Shown here: piece after piece, positions 58,914 to 64,000 of the stretch
Position numbering within the stretch: the first letter of the stretch is position 1
Layout of the letters: every line of letters begins with the position of its first letter
Notes under the pieces: generated by a model
What the model was told of the DNA's origin: nothing
The model's input: the letters and a program-made list of their open reading frames with translations, nothing else
Databases searched by the model: none
Source of the DNA: Natronomonas halophila
GTDB taxonomy: Archaea; Halobacteriota; Halobacteria; Halobacteriales; Haloarculaceae
Direction: 5' to 3'
DNA: 64,000 nt
Assembly: GCF_013391085.1 (NCBI RefSeq)
Contig: NZ_CP058334.1
Span: 2,976,001-3,040,000, forward strand
Position numbers and translations under genes: made by a program

Positions 58914-59876
58914 CTATAGGTACTCGCCCAGCGTCTCGATGAACGCCCCCTGGTCCGGCGACGAAGAGAGGAACTCGATTTCATCGAATCCGGCCTCCTT
59001 GTGGCGTTCTCTGACTGCCAGCACGTCGTCGATATCGGTGGTGATGAGTCCCCACTCGTCCATCTCCGAGAGCGGCACCTCCCGGCCCTGGCGTTCGATT
59101 TCTCGGGGGTCGGCGACGCCCTCTGAGAAGTCGACGGCCATCGTCCCGCGCCAGAACGCGGCGGCTTCCCGGCAGGCGTCCTCGTCGTCGCCGTAGGAGA
59201 CGAGGAACTGCCGGATGCGGTCGATATCTTCTGGGTCTCGGCCCGCTGTCTCTGCGCCGCGTTCCAGCGCGGGGACGAGTTCGTCCTCGTAGGTGTCGAT
59301 ATCCGCGAGCGTGAGGAAGCCGTCGGCGTACTTTCCGGCGACTTCGGCGGTGTTCGGTCCGTTGCCGGCGACGTACAGGGGAACGCGTTCGTCCGGTAGG
59401 GTGTAGAGGCGCGCGTCGTCGAGCGTCCAGTAGTGGCCGTCGTAGTCGTGGTAGCCGCCGTCCCACAGGCGGGTGATGATTTCGCAGGCGTCTTCGAGGC
59501 GGGCTTTCCGCTCGGGGTATTCCGGCCACTCGTAGCCGAGCGGCTTTTCGTTCATCGCCTCGCCCGTCGCCAGTGTGACGAAGGGCCTGCCGGGATACAT
59601 CGCCCCGAGCGTGGCGAAGGCCTGTGCGATGAGGCCGGGGTGGTACCGGCCGATGGGCGGGGTGACGCCCGTCCCGAACCGAATATCGTCGGTGCGTTCG
59701 AGTGCGGCCCCGAGCCACGGCCACGCGGCGCCGCAGTGGGCGTCGGTGTGCCACCACGGATGGAAGTGGTCGCTGGTCCAGATGGAGTCGAAGCCGGCAT
59801 CCTCGGCGGCCGTCGCGTGGTCCAGCAGCGTCGTCGGTGCGTGCTGCTCGTGGGCGGTAAAGAGGCCGGTGCGCAT
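58914..59876 (-). CDS. F420-dependent LLM-class oxidoreductase
   Basis: 320 residues. TIM-barrel bacterial-luciferase fold: DHATAAEDAGFDSIWTSDHF, GTGVTPPIGRYHPGLIAQAF, and LATGEAMNEKPLGYEWPEYP, typical of the F420-dependent glucose-6-phosphate-dehydrogenase-like branch common in halophiles. Cytosolic redox enzyme; substrate unknown. Confidence 0.88.
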   Translation of the reverse strand: MRTGLFTAHEQHAPTTLLDHATAAEDAGFDSIWTSDHFHPWWHTDAHCGAAWPWLGAALERTDDIRFGTGVTPPIGRYHPGLIAQAFATLGAMYPGRPFVTLATGEAMNEKPLGYEWPEYPERKARLEDACEIITRLWDGGYHDYDGHYWTLDDARLYTLPDERVPLYVAGNGPNTAEVAGKYADGFLTLADIDTYEDELVPALERGAETAGRDPEDIDRIRQFLVSYGDDEDACREAAAFWRGTMAVDFSEGVADPREIERQGREVPLSEMDEWGLITTDIDDVLAVRERHKEAGFDEIEFLSSSPDQGAFIETLGEYL

Positions 59877-59979
59877 ACGGGGCGTTTCTCAGGCAGCCAA
59901 CAAAAGACTGGGGCGTCGCGGGCCTTCGTCGCCTGCGGCTTTCGTGAACTCTTAAGCGTCGGCCAACCAACGCGGGCGT

Positions 59980-60741
59980 ATGCGACGTGTTCGATTCCGC
60001 GACCCCCACGGCGACATCCGCCACGGGGCGTGGGCCGACGAGGAGATTCGAGCCTTCCCGAGCGACGGCCAGCGAGTGACCGCCGACGAGGAGTATTTCG
60101 ACCCAGCGGAGGTCGATGTCCTCCCGCCGACGGACCCCTCGAAAATCGTCTGTGTCGGCCTCAACTACGCCGACCATGCCGAAGAACAGGGCAAGGAGGT
60201 CCCCGACCGACCGCTGTTGTTCCTCAAGCCGCCGAACACCGTCGCCAGCCACGAGCAGACGGTCGAACTTCCGGAAGGCAAGGAACGCCTCGACTACGAG
60301 GCCGAACTCGGGGTCGTCATCGGCGAACGCGCCAGCGACGTCTCCGAAAGCGAGGCCAGCGACGTCATCGCGGGCTTTACCTGCGTCAACGACATCTCGA
60401 ACCGCGACGACCAGGCCGTCGAGACCAACTGGGTCCGCGGGAAGGCCTTCGACGATGCGGCGCCCATCGGCCCCGTCGTCGCCTCGCCCGACGAGGTGCC
60501 ACTGGACGCCTCGGTCAAATGCCGCGTCAACGGGGAACTCCGGCAGGACTCCTCCCGCGAGCAGTTCATCTTCACCGTCCCGGAACTCATCGCGGAGATT
60601 ACCAACTACGTCACGCTGCAACCGGGCGATGTGATTTCGACGGGCACCCCGGAGGGCGTCGGCCCGCTCTCTGACGGCGACACCGTCGAAATCGAAGTCG
60701 AGGGCGTCGGTACCTTGCGAAACGAGGTTTCGATTCCCTGA
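59980..60741 (+). CDS. Fumarylacetoacetate hydrolase-family protein
   Basis: 253 residues. VCVGLNYADHAEEQGKEVPD, then LDYEAELGVVIGERAS with metal Glu, ISNRDDQAV and STGTPEGVGPLSDGD. It may cleave C-C bonds of 2-oxo acids or decarboxylate oxaloacetate. TATA CTCTTAAGC (59949-59957) is 27 nt upstream. Its stop TGATG overlaps the start of the next small gene by one base. Confidence 0.92.
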   Translation: MRRVRFRDPHGDIRHGAWADEEIRAFPSDGQRVTADEEYFDPAEVDVLPPTDPSKIVCVGLNYADHAEEQGKEVPDRPLLFLKPPNTVASHEQTVELPEGKERLDYEAELGVVIGERASDVSESEASDVIAGFTCVNDISNRDDQAVETNWVRGKAFDDAAPIGPVVASPDEVPLDASVKCRVNGELRQDSSREQFIFTVPELIAEITNYVTLQPGDVISTGTPEGVGPLSDGDTVEIEVEGVGTLRNEVSIP

Positions 60742-60938
60742 TGTACTACTGGTTCCGCCCCTCGGTCCATTTCTGCGAGACGGCGGACGCCGAGCGGACG
60801 CTCTGCGGAACGGAGATAACCGGTATGTCGCCGACGATTCGGCCGGTTCCCGATGGCGCGGACTCGGAGAAGTTGTTCGCCGACCGCGAAGCCAACGTCT
60901 GTGGCAACTGTCTGCGAATCGTTACGGCCGAGGACTGA
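60741..60938 (+). CDS. Small Cys-rich protein, probable zinc binding
   Basis: 65 residues. Four Cys (12, 22, 54, 57), the last pair CGNC, look like a zinc ribbon with distant halves. ATG overlaps the FAH stop (TGATG), so it is coupled to it. Soluble, unknown function, possibly an accessory protein of the hydrolase. Confidence 0.72.
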   Translation: MYYWFRPSVHFCETADAERTLCGTEITGMSPTIRPVPDGADSEKLFADREANVCGNCLRIVTAED

Positions 60939-60954
60939 CGCAGTCCCCGACGAC

Positions 60955-61422
60955 TCAGAACGGGAGGCCGTATCGGCTGGCGACGCCGAGGAGGCCGGCC
61001 ACGAGCAGCAGGCCAGCAGCGAAGACGGCCGCCGCGAGGTAGAAGGACCGAGCCGCGCGTGCGGGTTCGCGAATCTTCTTCTCGTCGACGCCGCGCTGGG
61101 CTTTCGCGCTCCCGATTTCGACGGCAGCAGCAAGGGCCAGCCACAGCGCCAGCATCGTCAACACGAGATGGCCGCCGCCGCTGCCGGTCAGGCTTTCGGC
61201 GGTATACAGCGTCCCCGCGAGGTGGCCGCCACTGATAAATAGCAACACGGCGCTGCCGCGGGTCACCCACTGGAGTTTTGAGACGATACTACCGAAGGCT
61301 TCCGGTGACACCTCGCCGTCCATCGCCAGCGGGAGCACCGACCAGACGGCGAACAGCACCGACCCGGTCCACAACGCTGCGAACGCGCTATGGATGATAT
61401 ACATCGCGGTATCCAGAACCAT
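60955..61422 (-). CDS. CopD-family transmembrane protein
   Basis: 155 residues, four membrane helices with IHSAFAALWTGSVLFAVWSV, a helix-borne His typical of CopD, and WVTRGSAVLLFISGGHLAGT. It may handle copper or electrons at the membrane. ATG 61422 is 25-31 nt after the TATA TTTATAAG (61446-61453, minus); the longer start at 61443 would sit only a few bases from that box. Confidence 0.82.
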   Translation of the reverse strand: MVLDTAMYIIHSAFAALWTGSVLFAVWSVLPLAMDGEVSPEAFGSIVSKLQWVTRGSAVLLFISGGHLAGTLYTAESLTGSGGGHLVLTMLALWLALAAAVEIGSAKAQRGVDEKKIREPARAARSFYLAAAVFAAGLLLVAGLLGVASRYGLPF

Positions 61423-61445
61423 ATCGGCTATCCGGCCGCCCACTT

Positions 61446-61453
61446 CTTATAAA
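61446..61453 (-). promoter_or_regulatory. TATA box of the CopD-like gene
   Basis: On the minus strand TTTATAAG lies about 28 nt before ATG 61422, giving a leaderless transcript. Confidence 0.62.
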
Positions 61454-61540
61454 CCAGCCAAGCGGCAGGCCGCTACGTGCCCCGTCGCCCGTCCCCGACC
61501 CGTCGGTGGGGTTTTGCCCACCGGCCACCAGGCGTGGAAT

Positions 61541-62263
61541 ATGAACCTTCGCGAGGCCTTCGCCCCCGAGGGCATCGTCGCCGTCGTCGGCGCGGGCGGC
61601 AAGAAGTCGACGCTATACGCGCTCGCCGCCGAATGCCAGCGCGCGGTCGTCACGACGACGGTCCGCATCCCGCCGTTCGAGGGTCACGTCGACCGCCTCG
61701 AAATCACCGACGACCCCGTTGCGGTCCTCGAAGCCAACGACGAGTGGCCGCTCGGACTGGTCCCCGGTCGCGATGGCGACCGGAAGCGGTATCTCGGCTA
61801 CGAGACGGATACCGTCGACGCGATGGTCGAAGCGACCGACGCACCCCTGCTGACGAAGGCCGACGGCGCACGCACGCGCTGGCTGAAAGCGCCGAAGGAG
61901 GACGAACCGCAGATTCCCGACGCCGCGAGCGTGGTCGTCCCTGTCGCCAGCGTCAAATCGGTCGGCGAACCGCTCGCCGAAGAACACGTCCACCGTCCCG
62001 AACGGGTCGCCGACCTCACCGGCCGCGAACCCGGTGAGGAGATTCAACCCGAAGACGTCGTCACCGTGCTCACCCATGAGAACGGCGGCCTGAAGGACGT
62101 TCCCGAGGACGCGCGCGTGGTCGCTCTCTTGAATATGGTCGACGACGAACCCCTCGAAGCGACAGCACGCGAAATTACCGACGAGGTTCTCGCTCACCCG
62201 CGCATCGACCGGGTCGTCCTCGGTCGAATGGACCTCCGAAAGGTCGTCGACGTCGTGGCGTAG
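61541..62263 (+). CDS. YqeC-like selenium-cofactor/molybdenum-hydroxylase accessory protein
   Basis: 240 residues. VAVVGAGGKKSTLYALA is the family P-loop variant; VTTTVRIPPF, PLLTKADGARTRWLKAP and VVPVASVKSVGEPLAEEHVH are further YqeC signatures. Linked in bacteria to selenium-dependent molybdenum hydroxylases. Here it is 1.4 kb from the MobA gene, which fits a cofactor role. ATG 61541 gives the P-loop at residues 13-24. Confidence 0.86.
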   Translation: MNLREAFAPEGIVAVVGAGGKKSTLYALAAECQRAVVTTTVRIPPFEGHVDRLEITDDPVAVLEANDEWPLGLVPGRDGDRKRYLGYETDTVDAMVEATDAPLLTKADGARTRWLKAPKEDEPQIPDAASVVVPVASVKSVGEPLAEEHVHRPERVADLTGREPGEEIQPEDVVTVLTHENGGLKDVPEDARVVALLNMVDDEPLEATAREITDEVLAHPRIDRVVLGRMDLRKVVDVVA

Positions 62264-62268
62264 CGCGG

Positions 62269-62895
62269 CTATTCGTCCACCAGTTCGAACGTCGCTTCGA
62301 CGGTTGCAGTTACCTCGATGGGGTCCGGTTCGAAGCCGTCCGGGCCTTCTGCCAACGCGTCGTCGACGATGCTCTCGAAGCCGTCCGACCCCCCGGTCGT
62401 CGTCACGTCTAGCAACTCGCCGACAGCGAGTCCCTCCGGCGCGGCGATGGCCTCCGCGTCCTCGCGGGCCGTCGTCATCGCATCCCTGAGTGCCTCGCGA
62501 CGGAGTTTCGCTTGGGTGTCCTCGCTCACTTTGAAAAAGACGTCCCGGATGCCCGTCCCCGTGGCGGCGTCCGTGACCGTCGTCACGACATCGCCGGCCG
62601 TCTCGGGCCGACAGTCGACGGTCATCTCCACCAACGCGCGGTGGTCCGGGTCGCTTTCGTTCACGCCGAAGGCGTCGTCCTGATTCTCGATTCGAGCGCT
62701 CGTCGTTCGGATCTCTTCGGGGTCGATTTCCTCGTTCTGCAGCGCGTCACGGACCGAGGCCTCGGCATCTCGCGCCCGGTTGCGAGCGTGCGTTGCGCTG
62801 TCGGCCCGCCCCTCGACCCACACCTCGACCGCGGCGAACGTCGCCGTCGCGGTCGCACGCCCCTCACCGTCGACCGTCACCGTTCGGTCGGTCAT
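62269..62895 (-). CDS. SIMPL-domain (DUF541) protein
   Basis: 208 residues. VTVDGEGRATATATFAAVEV opens the fold, then TSARIENQDDAFGVNESDP and LRREALRDAMTTAREDAEAI. No signal peptide or membrane helix is visible, so it is cytosolic. Function of SIMPL proteins is poorly known. It converges with the YqeC gene 5 bases apart. Confidence 0.87.
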   Translation of the reverse strand: MTDRTVTVDGEGRATATATFAAVEVWVEGRADSATHARNRARDAEASVRDALQNEEIDPEEIRTTSARIENQDDAFGVNESDPDHRALVEMTVDCRPETAGDVVTTVTDAATGTGIRDVFFKVSEDTQAKLRREALRDAMTTAREDAEAIAAPEGLAVGELLDVTTTGGSDGFESIVDDALAEGPDGFEPDPIEVTATVEATFELVDE

Positions 62896-62947
62896 GGCCC
62901 AATCGAGGTGCGGCCAGCGTATAATTCCTTGTCAGACGGTGACGTGC

Positions 62948-63649
62948 TTAGAACTCCTCGACGTGCGGGCGCAAATCGAGTTCCAGTGTCCACGCCGAGC
63001 GGTCCTGCTCGACGAGATACCAGTAGTTGTCGGCAATGGCATCTGGGTCGAGGTACTCCTCAGAGTCGTCGGGGTCGCTACCCGGCGGCAGGATGCCGCC
63101 GTCGATGACGACGTGGGCGACGTGGACGCCTTCCGGGCCCAACTCGCGGGCCATCGATTCGGCGAGGCCGCGGCAGGCGAACTTGGCGGCACTGAATCCC
63201 ACGGCGCCCTCACGACCCCGGACCGACGTCGTCGCGCCGGTGAAGATTACGGTCCCGCCATCGCCCTCGACCATATCGGGGACGGCCTCCTGTGAGCAGT
63301 GCAGTGCCGATTCCGGGCCGACCGCCAGTGCCTGCCGAAAGTCCTCGGGGTCCTGTTCCAGCAGGCCGTCCCACGACGCCGCGCTGGCGTGATTGACGAG
63401 GATATCGACCGCGCCAAAGCGCTCGCGCGTCCGCTCGAAGGCCGCCTCGATGTCGTCGCTATCGGTGAGGTCCGTCGGAATGGCTGTCGCATTGCCCGGC
63501 GTTTGGTCCCGCAGTCGGTCCGCGAGTGAGTTGAGATACGATTCCGAGCGCGCAAGCAGGGCGACCGAACAGCCCTCCTCGGCGAACCGCTCGGCGATGG
63601 ACTCTCCCAGTCCCGGTCCGACCCCAGCGATGACTGCCGTTCGTGACAT
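62948..63649 (-). CDS. Short-chain dehydrogenase/reductase lacking the catalytic Tyr
   Basis: 233 residues from ATG 63649. AVIAGVGPGLGESIAERFAE binds the cofactor, then VDILVNHASAASWDG (NHAS instead of NNAG) and IFTGATTSVRGREGAVGFSA plus AKFACRG. The catalytic Tyr of YxxxK is Phe here, with Lys kept, as in a known SDR subgroup with altered chemistry. The start at 63649 replaces a 9-residue upstream extension. Confidence 0.85.
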   Translation of the reverse strand: MSRTAVIAGVGPGLGESIAERFAEEGCSVALLARSESYLNSLADRLRDQTPGNATAIPTDLTDSDDIEAAFERTRERFGAVDILVNHASAASWDGLLEQDPEDFRQALAVGPESALHCSQEAVPDMVEGDGGTVIFTGATTSVRGREGAVGFSAAKFACRGLAESMARELGPEGVHVAHVVIDGGILPPGSDPDDSEEYLDPDAIADNYWYLVEQDRSAWTLELDLRPHVEEF

Positions 63650-63694
63650 GAGGGAGCCATCGGACGCCAGCGCCAAGAAATGCCACCCAGAACT

Positions 63695-64000
63695 CTACAA
63701 CTGCTCGCTTGCCCACGCCAAATCTTCGGGCGTATCCACGCTCTCGAAACTGTTGAGCGAGCCGTGGTCGATCAGGTCGGCCCGCTCGACGATGTCGTAG
63801 TCCAGCGAGAACAGGGGTTCGATGATGCGCGTGTCCTCCTCTTCGAGGGCCTCTTCGCAAGCGTCGGCCATTGGCTCGGGGCGATAGACCGCATGGAGCG
63901 GTTCGAACCAGTCGCCTGGTCGGGGGACGGCGGCGTCGTGGCCGTCCGCGCGCTCGAAGAGATAGTCGAAGAGGTCGGGGTCCAAAAGTGGCATATCCGC
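63695..64000 (-). CDS. mobA: MobA-like molybdenum cofactor guanylyltransferase (5' end outside window)
   Basis: The last 101 residues only; the frame runs out of the window at 64000 with ADMPLLDPDLFDYLFERA, the MobA metal motif D-M-P. WFEPLHAVYRPEPMADACEE and SFESVDTPEDLAWA near the end match C-terminal MobA. It transfers GMP to molybdopterin to form the Mo-bisMGD cofactor. Near the YqeC gene. Confidence 0.85.
   Translation of the reverse strand, partial: ADMPLLDPDLFDYLFERADGHDAAVPRPGDWFEPLHAVYRPEPMADACEEALEEEDTRIIEPLFSLDYDIVERADLIDHGSLNSFESVDTPEDLAWASEQL

Overview
The window is one contiguous stretch of a halophilic archaeal (class Halobacteria) chromosome. Evidence: high GC with strongly G/C-ending codons; acidic proteins; twin-arginine leaders on exported proteins; one surface protein with a PGF-type C-terminal anchor; TATA boxes placed about 26-30 nt before start codons (leaderless transcripts); HTH_10/Bat-type and HalOD1-type regulators; and an F420-type oxidoreductase. 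The genus cannot be fixed from sequence alone. No insertion sequence, CRISPR array or rRNA was seen; there is one tRNA gene, tRNA-Glu(UUC).

Region 1 (1-28559) is a cell-surface glycan locus. It holds glycosyltransferases, a DUF354 GT-B protein, nucleotide-sugar enzymes, two DegT-family proteins, an ATP-grasp enzyme, a HAD hydrolase, a Wzx-like flippase, two polysaccharide-deacetylase-like proteins, three sulfatase/alkaline-phosphatase-superfamily proteins, two exported beta-helix proteins and two anchored surface proteins. A nucleotide-sugar dehydrogenase, a Gfo/Idh oxidoreductase, a DegT aminotransferase and a hexapeptide acyltransferase together match the enzyme set that makes UDP-diacetamido-uronic acids (the WbpA/B/E/D logic), but are split into two operons about 17 kb apart.

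Region 2 (28779-34334) is a patchwork of small regulators: two divergently oriented membrane-attached winged-helix proteins, a HalOD1 protein, a small winged-helix protein, a Bat-type HTH protein and several very short proteins, with unusually long non-coding gaps and a strong G-quadruplex motif.

Region 3 (34420-47351) has a PEBP protein, a Tat-exported alpha/beta hydrolase, an AddAB-like helicase/nuclease pair, a type IV pilus-type ATPase/membrane-platform pair with a small membrane protein, and an HNH/NUMOD3 endonuclease just upstream of tRNA-Glu.

Region 4 (47462-64000) is mostly housekeeping metabolism: archaetidylserine decarboxylase, Hsp20, acyl-CoA synthetase, serine acetyltransferase, a HhH-GPD DNA glycosylase, thiamine genes thiE-thiM, OsmC, a metallo-hydrolase, Usp, carbamate kinase, a cyclic-2,3-diphosphoglycerate-synthetase-like GTPase, an F420 oxidoreductase, an FAH-family hydrolase, CopD, YqeC, SIMPL, an SDR and MobA. 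The most striking object is a 26-codon open reading frame ending in five consecutive cysteine codons directly upstream of the serine acetyltransferase gene, followed by a short hairpin whose 3' arm could pair instead with the Cys-codon run. It looks like a cysteine-sensing leader peptide/attenuator in an archaeon.
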